Part shown: positions 8,421 through 15,829 of the stretch, piece after piece
How the letters are laid out: every line of letters starts with the position of its first letter
Numbering within the stretch: the first letter of the stretch is position 1
Source: Sulfuricella sp.
GTDB taxonomy: Bacteria; Pseudomonadota; Gammaproteobacteria; Burkholderiales; Sulfuricellaceae
NCBI GenBank assembly: GCA_041651995.1
Contig: JBAZID010000018.1
Location: forward strand, 1 to 45,993
DNA length: 45,993 bases
Reading direction: 5' to 3'
Translations under genes and position numbers: made by a program
Notes under the pieces: generated by a model
The model's input: the letters and a program-made list of their open reading frames with translations, nothing else
What the model was told of the DNA's origin: nothing
Database searches by the model: none

Positions 8421-8543
8421 TAACCACGGAGGGCACGGAGAAAGGCAGTTTGCAGAAATTCATAGTCTCACCCAACGGGTGAATGCCAAATATCATGCTA
8501 TCTATTGTTTTTACTCCGTGTTCTCCGTGAACTCCGTGGTTAA
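8421..8543. repeat. CACGGAG inverted-repeat element, copy A
   Basis: Left arm TAACCACGGAGGGCACGGAG; right arm ACTCCGTGTTCTCCGTGA followed by ACTCCGTGGTTAA. The interior contains a CACCCAACGGGTG palindrome and the sequence CATGCTATCTATTGT, which recurs in reverse orientation in copy C (15504-15670). It lies between the ABC-pump operon start and its predicted promoter, so it would be part of the 5' leader and could fold into a long hairpin. Confidence 0.85.
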
Positions 8544-8585
8544 CTGCTTTTTCTAGGTTCATGACTGTTTTTGCCTGTTTATCTG

Positions 8586-8648
8586 TGCATGAAAGTCTGA
8601 CAGAAGCGTCCGTAAATCGGGGTTAGCGCCGTGTAAAGATGAGTAAAG
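8586..8648 (-). promoter_or_regulatory. CpxR-box promoter block, copy 2 (ABC-pump operon)
   Basis: Repeats 2356-2418 over 63 bp with two mismatches. It carries GTAAA-GATGA-GTAAA at 8633-8647 and the -10-like CAGACT within GTCAGACTTTCA. It ends directly against the stop codon of the RND outer-membrane gene (8649). The nearest downstream start is the ABC-pump lipoprotein at 8401, so this copy is predicted to place that operon under CpxR control. The leader would be about 190 nt and contain a CACGGAG element. Confidence 0.6.
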
Positions 8649-10262
8649 TCACCCCCCGCCGCCCAGCGCCTTGTAAAGCTGGGCGGCGGCGGCGAGCCGG
8701 GCGCGCCGGGTCTGTACCGTGGCTTGCTGGGCGGAAAAGGATTCGCGCTGCGCATCCAGCACTTCGAGGTGGCTGGAGATGCCTGCCTTGTAGCGGGCTT
8801 CCGCCAGGCGCAGGCGCTCGCTCTGGGCCTTTTCCGCGGCTTGCTGCGCGCGCAGTTGTTCGGCCAGATAGGCGCGGGCGGCGAGGAGATCGGCCACTTC
8901 GCGGAAAGCTTGCTGGATGGTCTTCTCGTATTCGGCCACGGCGATGACCTTGCGGGCCTCGGCGAGGTCCACCCCGGCGGCGCTGCGGCCCGCGTCGAAC
9001 AGCGGCAGGCGCAACGACGGCTGGAAATTCCAGGCGCCGCTGCCGCTCTCGAACAGGCCGGAGAGCGCGCTGCTCGCCGTGCCCAGGCCGGCGGTCAGGG
9101 AAATGCGTGGCAGGAAGGCGGCGCGCGCGGCACCGATATTGGCGTTGGCGGCGATCAGGTTTTGCTCCGCCGCCAGCACGTCGGGGCGCTTGAGCAGCAC
9201 TTCCGCCGGCAGGCCCGCTGCCAGATCGGGAACGATGTCCTGCGCCGCCAGCGTGCGCCCCTCCGGCAAGGCAGCCGGCTGCTGGCCGACCAGCAGGTCG
9301 AGCGCATTCGCGGCGGCGGCGCGCTGGCGCTCCAGGCTGGCAAGCTCCGCGCGCGCCGCTTCCAGGGCGCCATCCGTCGCGAGGAAGTCGAGGTCGCCAG
9401 CCAGCCCGACATCGCGCCGGCGGGCGATCATCATGCGGGTTTCCTCGCGTGTCTTGAGCGTTTCGCGCGTCAGGGCCGTACGCTCATCCATTTCCAACAA
9501 GGTCAGATAGGCGTTGGCGACATCGGCAATCAGCGAGAGTCGCAGGGCGCGCCGTGCCTCATCACTGGCAAGATAGCTGGCCAGCGCCGCCTGGTTGAGG
9601 CTCTTCACCCGGCCCCAGAAATCCAGCTCGAAAGACAGCAGCGAAAGTCCCACGTCGTAGCGGCGGCTGATGACGGCGTTGCCGCTGGAAGCGAGGTCGC
9701 CCGGGGTGCGCGCCGCCGTGCCGCTTGCCGCCGCATCCACGCCGGGGAAACGGTCGGCGCGCACGATGCCGAACTGGGCGCGGGCTTCCTCGACCCGCGC
9801 GACGGCGATGCGCATGTCACGGTTGTGGTCGAGCGCCGCCGCGATCAGGGCTTGCAGGCGCGGATCGGGAAAGAAGCTGCGCCAATCGAGCGCGTCGGAC
9901 TGGCGCGTGCCTTCGGCCGGGGCGGCTTGCGGCCATTGCGCGGCCACCGGGGCTTCGGGGCGCTGGTAGTATGGGGTCAGGGAGCAGCCGGTGAGAAGGG
10001 CGCCGAGGAGCATGCAGCCCGCCACCTTCGTTTTTACCCCCTCTCCCCTTGCGGGAGAGGGCTGGGGAGAGGGGGACGCGGTCGATTTTCCGGCATTCCC
10101 GCCTGCGCCCCCTCTCCCCCGCCCCCTCTCCCGCAAGGGGAGAGGGGTGTGTGTATATTCGGAAGTATTGCCCACCGCCTCCTCCGCAGGTTCTCCCCCT
10201 GACCAGGAAGCCGCCGGGGGTGGGCAGGAAAATGAAGCATCAATAATTGAAGACTTACGCAT
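8649..10262 (-). CDS. NodT/OprM-family outer-membrane efflux lipoprotein (RND pump), repeat inserted near its start
   Basis: 537 aa from an ATG overlapping the RND permease stop codon (ATGCGTAA), with an AGGAG ribosome site 7 nt upstream. The lipoprotein signal (AGCMLLGALLTGC, Cys93) and the mature start SLTPYYQRPEAPVAAQWP are normal for the family, but about 75 residues precede them. Some 37 of those (about residues 39-75) are translated from a CCCCTCTCCC-type inverted repeat at 10037-10148. The codon where MKTKV would be expected reads GTA. Either the extension is translated in frame, or initiation occurs inside, for example at GTG 10025. The body has both OEP repeats and RYKAGISSHLEVLDAQRESF. 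It completes the RND pump with the two genes upstream. Confidence 0.8.
   Translation of the reverse strand: MRKSSIIDASFSCPPPAASWSGGEPAEEAVGNTSEYTHTPLPLRERGRGRGGAGGNAGKSTASPSPQPSPARGEGVKTKVAGCMLLGALLTGCSLTPYYQRPEAPVAAQWPQAAPAEGTRQSDALDWRSFFPDPRLQALIAAALDHNRDMRIAVARVEEARAQFGIVRADRFPGVDAAASGTAARTPGDLASSGNAVISRRYDVGLSLLSFELDFWGRVKSLNQAALASYLASDEARRALRLSLIADVANAYLTLLEMDERTALTRETLKTREETRMMIARRRDVGLAGDLDFLATDGALEAARAELASLERQRAAAANALDLLVGQQPAALPEGRTLAAQDIVPDLAAGLPAEVLLKRPDVLAAEQNLIAANANIGAARAAFLPRISLTAGLGTASSALSGLFESGSGAWNFQPSLRLPLFDAGRSAAGVDLAEARKVIAVAEYEKTIQQAFREVADLLAARAYLAEQLRAQQAAEKAQSERLRLAEARYKAGISSHLEVLDAQRESFSAQQATVQTRRARLAAAAQLYKALGGGG
10037..10148. repeat. CCCCTCTCCC-type inverted-repeat element inside a coding start region
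   Basis: Left part 10037-10075 (CCCCCTCTCCCCTTGCGGGA, then GAGGGCTGGGGAGAGGGGG) and right part 10108-10148 (CCCCTCTCCCCCGCC, then CCTCTCCCGCAAGGGGAGAG) form inverted arms around a 32-nt centre. Elements of this kind are widespread in proteobacterial intergenic regions. This copy keeps an open frame through the N-terminal extension of the downstream lipoprotein. Confidence 0.85.
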
Positions 10263-13200
10263 GGTCGTTCTCCTGATGAACACGGGCATGGCCGGGGAAG
10301 ATTTTCCGTACCACGACGAAAAACACCGGCACCAGGAATATCGCCAGGAAGGTGGCCGCGAGCATGCCGCCGATGACGCCGGTGCCGATGGCATGGCGGC
10401 TGTTGGCCCCGGCCCCGGTTGAAATCGCCAGCGGCAGCACGCCGAGGATGAAGGCGAATGAGGTCATCAGGATCGGCCTGAAACGCAGGCGGCAGGCTTC
10501 CAGGGTGGCCTCGACCAGCCCCATGCCTTTCTCCTGCAGGTCGCGGGCGAATTCGATGATCAGAATGGCGTTCTTGCTGGACAATCCAATGATGGCGATG
10601 AGGCCGACCTTGAAATAGACGTCGTTGGGCAATTCGCGCAAGGTCACCGCCAGGGTTGCGCCGAAGATGCCGAGCGGCACTACCAGAAGCACGGCAAAGG
10701 GAATCGACCAGCTTTCATACAGCGCGGCCAGCGCGAGGAAAACCACCAGCAGCGACAGGGCGAACAGGAAGGGCGCCTGGCTGCCGGAGAGCTTTTCCTC
10801 GAAAGAGGTGCCTGCCCATTCGAAGCCTGAACCCGGCGGCAGCTTTTTGGCCAGTTCCTCCATGGTCTGCATTGCCTCGCCGGTGCTGTGGCCGGGTGCG
10901 GGCATGCCGGCGATTTTCATGGCGGGCAGGCCGTTGAAGCGGTCCAGTTTGGGCGAACCGACGATCCAGCGCGGCGTGACCAGTTCGGCCAGCGGCACCA
11001 TTCCCCCGGCCTTGTTCCTGACCGACAGGCGCAGGAGCATCTCCGGCGTGGTGCGCAAATCCGCCTCGGCCTGCATCTGCACGCGCAGGATCCGGCCCTG
11101 GCGCTCGAAGTCGTTGATGTAGGCGACCCCCAGGGTGGATTGCAGGGTTTCGTTGAGGTCGGCAATGGAAACGCCGAGGGATTCAGCCTTGCGCCGGTCG
11201 ATGTCGAGCAGCAGCTGCGGCCCGGCCTCCTGACCTTCCGGCCGCACCCCGGCCAGGTTCGGGTCCTGCCCGGCCATCCCCAGCGCCATGTTGCGCGCCT
11301 CCAATAGCTTCTCACGGCCAAGACCGGCGCGGTCCTGCAGGCGGAAGTCGAAGCCGCCGGTGGAGGCAAGTTCCGGAATAGGCGGCGGATTAACGGCAAA
11401 AATCATCGCCTGCTTGATCTGGAAAAACGCCATGTTGGCGCGCTGCACCAGCGCGGTGGAGGAATGCTCCGGGCCCTTGCGCTCGTCCCAGTCCTTGAGC
11501 CGCACGAAAGCGAGGGCGGCGTTCTGGCCGCGACCGAAAAAGGAGAAGCCGACCACGCCAACGACCTTGGCCACTTCCGGCTGTTTGAGGTAATACTGCT
11601 CGACTTGCTTGAGCACCTCGATGGTGCGCTCCTGCGAGGCGCCCGGCGGCAGTTGCACCATGTTGATGAAGTAGCCCTGGTCCTCGTCGGGCAGGAAACT
11701 GCCGGGCAGGTTCATGAACAGCCAGCCGGTGGCGCCGATGATGGCGGCGTAAAGCACCAGGTAGCGCCCGGTTTTTCCGATCGCGCGCGCAACCCAGGAT
11801 TGATAGCCCAGCGTGGTGCGGTCGAAGAAGCGGTTGAACCAGCCGAAGAAGCCCGTGCTGGGGCGATATTCCTTGCCCGGTTCATGCTTGAGCAGCGTCG
11901 CGCACAGGGCCGGCGTCAGCGTCAGCGCCATCAGGGCAGAGAACAGCATGGTGAGGATCAGGGTGACGGCGAACTGGCGGTAGATGACGCCGACCGAACC
12001 GCCAAAGAAGATCATCGGCGCGAACACCGCCGACAGCACCAGGGTGATGCCGATGATGGCGTTGAAGATCTGGTCCATCGCCTTGCGCGCAGCTTCCCGG
12101 GGCGCCAGCCCTTCCGAACGCATGATGCGCTCCACGGCCTCCACCACCACGATGGCGTCATCCACCACGATGCCGATGGCCAGCACCATGGCGAACAGGG
12201 TGAGCACGTTGATCGAGTAGCCGAAGACATAGAGCCCGGCAAGCGCGCCGGTCAGGGCGACCGGCACGACGATGGTGGGAATCAGGGTGGCGCGGAAATT
12301 CTCCAGGAACAGAAACATCACCAGGAACACCAGCACCACCGCCTCCGCCAGGGTCAGCAACACTTCCTTGATGGAAATGTCGACGAAGCGGGAGGTGTCG
12401 TAGGGCACGTCCCAGGTCACGCCCTTGGGAAAGTAGGGCGCCATCTCGGTCATTTTGGCGCGCACTGCCTTGACCACATCCAGCGCATTGCCGTTGGGCG
12501 CGACGCGGATGGCGATGGCTGCGGTCGGCTGTCCGTTGAGGCGGGCGAAGATGTTGTAGTCCTGCGAACCGAGTTCCACCCTGGCAACGTCCTTCACCCG
12601 CAGGGCGGAGCCGTCAGGCTGGGTGCGGATGAGAATATTGCCGAACTCCTCGGGCGTCGACAACCGGCTGCGCGTGACGATTACCGCGTTCAGTTGCTGG
12701 CCTGCTGCTGCCGGCGCCTGTCCCAGTTCGCCGGTGGCGAGTTCCACGTTCTGGGCGCGCACCGCGCGGGTCACGTCGGCGGGTGAAAGGTTGTAGGCCT
12801 GGAGCTTCTCCGGCTGGAGCCAGAGGCGCATCGAATACTCGGTGCCGAACAGGAGCGCCTCGCCCACGCCCTTGACGCGCCGCAGCGGGTCAAGCACGCT
12901 GGCAGCGGCGAAACTGCCGAGATCGACGGCCTTCAGGCTGTTGTCCGGCGAGTGCAGGGCGACGAACATCACGTAGTTGCGCGAGGGTTTGGTGACCGAT
13001 ACCCCGACCCGCCGCACGTCGTCGGGCAGGCGTGCCTCAATGCGTTTGTAGCGGTTCTGCGCTTCCACCGAGGCGATGTCGATATTGGTGCCGGGCTCGA
13101 AGGTCAGGGTCACCGTGCCCGTGCCCAGTTCCGAGGCCGACTCCATGTAGAGCAGGTGTTCGATGCCGTTCATCTCCTGCTCGATCAGGGTGGTGACCGT

Positions 13201-13380
13201 ATCCTCGACCACCTTGGCCGAGGCGCCCGGATAGACGATGTTGAAGGCGATGGAAGGAGGGGCGACCGCCGGATACTGGGACAGCGGCAGCCCCCTGATG
13301 GCGAGGCCGCCGGCGAGCATGATCGCCAGGGCGATGACCCAGGCGAAGACCGGACGGTCGATGAAGAATTTGGCGAACAT
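10255..13380 (-). CDS. RND efflux permease, HAE1 family (AcrB/MexB-like)
   Basis: 1041 aa, full length for the hydrophobic/amphiphilic efflux-1 family. N-terminus MFAKFFIDRPVFAWVIALAI is the usual first helix. The proton-relay Asp pair is in LAIGIVVDDAIVVVEAVERI, and the conserved FGGSVGVIYRQFAVTL helix and the C-terminal repeat (GLSSKNAILIIEFARDL, with its Lys) are present. It exports drugs, detergents or bile-like compounds by proton antiport in complex with the adaptor upstream and the lipoprotein downstream. The final codons overlap the lipoprotein start by 8 nt. A CACGGAG repeat separates it from the adaptor gene. Confidence 0.96.
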   Translation of the reverse strand: MFAKFFIDRPVFAWVIALAIMLAGGLAIRGLPLSQYPAVAPPSIAFNIVYPGASAKVVEDTVTTLIEQEMNGIEHLLYMESASELGTGTVTLTFEPGTNIDIASVEAQNRYKRIEARLPDDVRRVGVSVTKPSRNYVMFVALHSPDNSLKAVDLGSFAAASVLDPLRRVKGVGEALLFGTEYSMRLWLQPEKLQAYNLSPADVTRAVRAQNVELATGELGQAPAAAGQQLNAVIVTRSRLSTPEEFGNILIRTQPDGSALRVKDVARVELGSQDYNIFARLNGQPTAAIAIRVAPNGNALDVVKAVRAKMTEMAPYFPKGVTWDVPYDTSRFVDISIKEVLLTLAEAVVLVFLVMFLFLENFRATLIPTIVVPVALTGALAGLYVFGYSINVLTLFAMVLAIGIVVDDAIVVVEAVERIMRSEGLAPREAARKAMDQIFNAIIGITLVLSAVFAPMIFFGGSVGVIYRQFAVTLILTMLFSALMALTLTPALCATLLKHEPGKEYRPSTGFFGWFNRFFDRTTLGYQSWVARAIGKTGRYLVLYAAIIGATGWLFMNLPGSFLPDEDQGYFINMVQLPPGASQERTIEVLKQVEQYYLKQPEVAKVVGVVGFSFFGRGQNAALAFVRLKDWDERKGPEHSSTALVQRANMAFFQIKQAMIFAVNPPPIPELASTGGFDFRLQDRAGLGREKLLEARNMALGMAGQDPNLAGVRPEGQEAGPQLLLDIDRRKAESLGVSIADLNETLQSTLGVAYINDFERQGRILRVQMQAEADLRTTPEMLLRLSVRNKAGGMVPLAELVTPRWIVGSPKLDRFNGLPAMKIAGMPAPGHSTGEAMQTMEELAKKLPPGSGFEWAGTSFEEKLSGSQAPFLFALSLLVVFLALAALYESWSIPFAVLLVVPLGIFGATLAVTLRELPNDVYFKVGLIAIIGLSSKNAILIIEFARDLQEKGMGLVEATLEACRLRFRPILMTSFAFILGVLPLAISTGAGANSRHAIGTGVIGGMLAATFLAIFLVPVFFVVVRKIFPGHARVHQENDHA

Positions 13381-13412
13381 GGCGAACCTTTTACCCTTAA
13401 AACCTACAGTTA

Positions 13413-13522
13413 TTAACCACGGAGAACACGGAGGGCACGGAGGATGATGATCCTGTGCCTCTTAAACTGACTCACCCGGTTCTTTGTTTTTACTCCGTGT
13501 TCTCCGTGAACTCCGTGGTTAA
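13413..13522. repeat. CACGGAG inverted-repeat element, copy B
   Basis: Left arm TTAACCACGGAGAACACGGA with a third GGGCACGGAGG unit; right arm TTTTTACTCCGTGTTCTCCG with TGAACTCCGTGGTTAA. It fills most of the 156-nt gap between the RND adaptor and permease genes, so it is transcribed inside the operon. Confidence 0.88.
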
Positions 13523-13536
13523 CTTGTTTTTCCAGC

Positions 13537-14643
13537 TTATTTATTTTGCCCAGCCGGTAGCGGCACGGCTTTGACCGCTGTGCCGGGACGCGCCTTCTGC
13601 AGGCCGTTGACGATCACCTGCTCACCGCCCTTCAGGCCTTCGGCGATGACGAAATCGCCGCCGCTCATGCCGCCGGTTTTCACCGGCCTGGGCGCCGCCT
13701 TGCCTTCGCTGTCCACGATCATGACGATCTGTCCCTGCGGACTCGGCAGCACGGCGCGTTGCGGCACCCGGATAGCCTGGTCGAGCAGGGCTTCCGGGAA
13801 GCGGATGCGCACGAAGGCGCCGGGAAGCAGTTCATGCCCGGGGTTGGGAAACACGGCGCGCAGGGAAACGCTGCCGGTGGCCGGATCGACCGCAAGGTCC
13901 GAGAACATCAGCTTGCCCGGTTGCGGATAGAGGCTGCCGTCTTCCAGCACTATTTCCACCCTGGCCTGTTCAGCCATCTTGAGCTTGCCCGCCTTCACGG
14001 CCTGCCTGAGCCGCAGCAGATCGGCGCCGGGCTGGGTAAAGTTGGCGTAGATGGGGTCAACCTGTTCGATGGTGGCGAGATGGGTCGCGTCGCCCCTGCT
14101 CACCAGCGCTCCCTCGGTCGCCAGGGCGCGGCCGATGCGGCCGGAAATCGGCGCAGGCACGGCGGTGTTCTCCTGGTCGATGCGGGCGCGTGTCAGCGCC
14201 ACTTCGGCCTGTTTCACTTTTGCCTCGGCCAGATCGGCTTCCTGCTGGCTCACCGCCTTGATTTCGAGCAGCGGCCGGTAGCGCTCCAGAGTCAGGCGGG
14301 CGACCGCCAGGTCCGCCCTGGCCGCATCGAAAGACGCCTGGTAATTGCGCGGGTCGATGCGAAACAGGGTGGCGCCTTCCTTGACGTCGGTGCCTTCGGC
14401 AAACAGGCGCTTTTCCAGAATGCCATCCACCTGCGCCCGCACCTGCGCGGTGCGAAAGGCCTGCAAGCGGCCCGGCAGCTCCTGGGTGAGGGTGGCCGAA
14501 CCCGGCGTGACGGTGATGACATCGACTTCCGGCGGCGGCATGGCCGGACCGCCGGGGCCAGCGGCGGGCTTTTGGCCGCCCCCCTTACCGCAGCCCGCAA
14601 GCGCGACCGTCAGCAGGAGCATCAGCAGAATATTTCGGTTCAT
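13537..14643 (-). CDS. RND efflux periplasmic adaptor (AcrA/MexA-like lipoprotein)
   Basis: 368 aa from the ATG with an AAGGA ribosome site; the frame stays open 33 codons further upstream, without a ribosome site and into a repeat. Lipobox LLTVALAGC (Cys17), then a Gly/Pro-rich spacer. Family motifs: QELPGRLQAFRTAQVRAQVD (first lipoyl half), a helical hairpin at about residues 95-165, and VPAPISGRIGRALATEGALV (second half). It links the HAE1 permease to the outer-membrane lipoprotein. The gene order tetR-adaptor-permease-outer membrane factor is that of a self-contained pump locus. Confidence 0.95.
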   Translation of the reverse strand: MNRNILLMLLLTVALAGCGKGGGQKPAAGPGGPAMPPPEVDVITVTPGSATLTQELPGRLQAFRTAQVRAQVDGILEKRLFAEGTDVKEGATLFRIDPRNYQASFDAARADLAVARLTLERYRPLLEIKAVSQQEADLAEAKVKQAEVALTRARIDQENTAVPAPISGRIGRALATEGALVSRGDATHLATIEQVDPIYANFTQPGADLLRLRQAVKAGKLKMAEQARVEIVLEDGSLYPQPGKLMFSDLAVDPATGSVSLRAVFPNPGHELLPGAFVRIRFPEALLDQAIRVPQRAVLPSPQGQIVMIVDSEGKAAPRPVKTGGMSGGDFVIAEGLKGGEQVIVNGLQKARPGTAVKAVPLPAGQNK

Positions 14644-14690
14644 GTTCGGTTCCTTGTTAGCGTAATAAACGGCACAGTCATAAGCCTTTA

Positions 14691-14814
14691 TGTAGGTTGG
14701 GTTAGCAGCTTTATCGCGTAACCCAACAAACCTGAATTTCAAAAACTTTTTGTTGAAGGAATCTTGGGTTTGTTGGGTTACGGCGCAAAAAAGCCGCGCC
14801 TAACCCAACCTACA
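14691..14814. repeat. GTTGGGTTA-type inverted-repeat element
   Basis: 124 bp bounded by TGTAGGTTGGGTTAG at the left and CTAACCCAACCTACA at the right, a perfect 15-bp terminal inverted repeat. An inner pair (CGTAACCCAACAAACC and GGTTTGTTGGGTTACG) also matches perfectly. It lies between tetR and the adaptor gene. Similar elements are common in betaproteobacterial intergenic DNA; here it could fold into a long hairpin in the operon transcript. Confidence 0.88.
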
Positions 14815-14870
14815 TTCCTGTGTAATCTGTTGAGAGCGACTCCATGTTTAAATTAATTTCACCTGATCAG

Positions 14871-15476
14871 TTATTGATTTGGATCATAAGCGCGCAGAAA
14901 GCAATCCACAATTTTACCGATTCGTGATTCTTCCATAGCTTCAGGCAGCGGGGTGTTGCCGCTGATGCGGCGAAAATGGTCGATGTTGTTGAGCATGCCC
15001 AGCAGCATCTCGGCGGCAAAGCGCGGGTCGTCCTGGCGCAGCTTGCCGGTTGCCATGGCCCGGCCAATAAAATCCGCCAGCCGTGCGGCGGTCAGTTCCG
15101 GGCCCTTGTCGAAGTACGCCTGGGCCAGGGAAGGGAAGCGGGCCGCTTCGGCCATGAGGGTGCGAAACATGGCCAGCCCCTCGGCGCCATGTACCTTCTG
15201 GCGGAAGGTCGTGCCAAAGCGGAGCAGGGTGGTGCGCACGTCATCCGTCTGGCCATCCAGGGAAACTGCGATGGCATCTGAAATCAGACCGGCTGACTCG
15301 CTGAACAGTTCATCCTTGCTCGGGAAATGGTTGTACAGCGTCTGTTTTGCCACCCCGGCGCGGGCTGCGATGCCATCCACGCTGGCCCGGTAACCTTCTT
15401 CCATGAAGGCTTCCCTGGCCGCATGGATCAGGCGGGTGCGGGTTTCGCTGGCGACGCTGTCCTCGGCAGGGGACAT
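14871..15476 (-). CDS. TetR/AcrR-family transcriptional regulator of the RND pump
   Basis: 201 aa. The N-terminal TetR helix-turn-helix is clear: TRLIHAAREAFMEEGYRASV, then IAARAGVAKQTLYNHFPSKDEL (about residues 35-57). The C-terminal ligand and dimer domain (DVRTTLLRFGTTF, PELTAARLADFIGRAM) is of the AefR-like type. An AAAGGA ribosome site precedes the ATG. It is the first gene ahead of the adaptor/permease/outer-membrane genes and probably represses them and itself. A candidate operator (GACTG-GA-CAGTC) lies at 15701-15716, separated from the start codon by a CACGGAG repeat. Confidence 0.92.
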   Translation of the reverse strand: MSPAEDSVASETRTRLIHAAREAFMEEGYRASVDGIAARAGVAKQTLYNHFPSKDELFSESAGLISDAIAVSLDGQTDDVRTTLLRFGTTFRQKVHGAEGLAMFRTLMAEAARFPSLAQAYFDKGPELTAARLADFIGRAMATGKLRQDDPRFAAEMLLGMLNNIDHFRRISGNTPLPEAMEESRIGKIVDCFLRAYDPNQ

Positions 15477-15503
15477 GGTTTTCCTTTTAACCTATAAAAA
15501 GCA

Positions 15504-15670
15504 GTTAACCACGGAGAACACGGAGTAAAAACAATAGATTGCATGATGTTTGGCAATCACCCGTTGGGTGAGGCCTTAAATGACCGCAAACTGCCTTTGC
15601 GAGTTGGGCGACAAGTCGCCCATCCCTGCCTACCCCGCTTCTCCGTGTTCTCCGTGTCCTCCGTGGTTAT
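15504..15670. repeat. CACGGAG inverted-repeat element, copy C
   Basis: Left arm GTTAACCACGGAGAACACGG followed by AGTAAAAACAATAGATTGCA. The right part is TTCTCCGTGTTCTCCGTG followed by TCCTCCGTGGTTAT. The interior includes a GGGCGACAAGTCGCCC palindrome (about 15606-15621). The left half matches copy A in reverse complement over roughly 55 nt. It occupies the tetR leader. Confidence 0.88.
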
Positions 15671-15700
15671 CGAACTGAGGTTTTTAGGTTTAAGTTAATA

Positions 15701-15716
15701 TGGACTGGACAGTCTA
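15701..15716. promoter_or_regulatory. Candidate TetR-family operator
   Basis: Palindrome TGGACTG-GA-CAGTCTA, 6 of 7 arm positions pairing, with a further overlapping AGTCTAGTCTA half-site. It sits upstream of tetR in the only non-repeat part of the intergenic region, next to a TATTAA -10-like hexamer on the minus strand. Palindromes of this size are typical TetR-family targets. No binding evidence. Confidence 0.45.
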
Positions 15717-15783
15717 GTCTACTAAATTCTGGAAATCAACTGCGTCGATGATGCGGGTATCGCACCATGATTTTAAGAGGGCG

Positions 15784-15811
15784 AAAAAAAGGCCGGAGTT
15801 TCCCGGCCTTT
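15784..15811 (-). terminator. Rho-independent terminator of the EF-hand gene
   Basis: On the minus strand, a 9-bp stem AAAGGCCGG / CCGGCCTTT with a 6-nt loop is followed by a run of seven T residues. It lies 19 nt after the stop codon of the EF-hand gene. Confidence 0.85.
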
Positions 15812-15829
15812 GCTGGTGGAGAGAGGGAT

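Noticed and set aside
11464..12786. 440-codon open frame on the plus strand
   Set aside because: Lies wholly antisense to the HAE1 permease gene; His/Gln/Asp-rich composition typical of shadow frames in GC-rich DNA.
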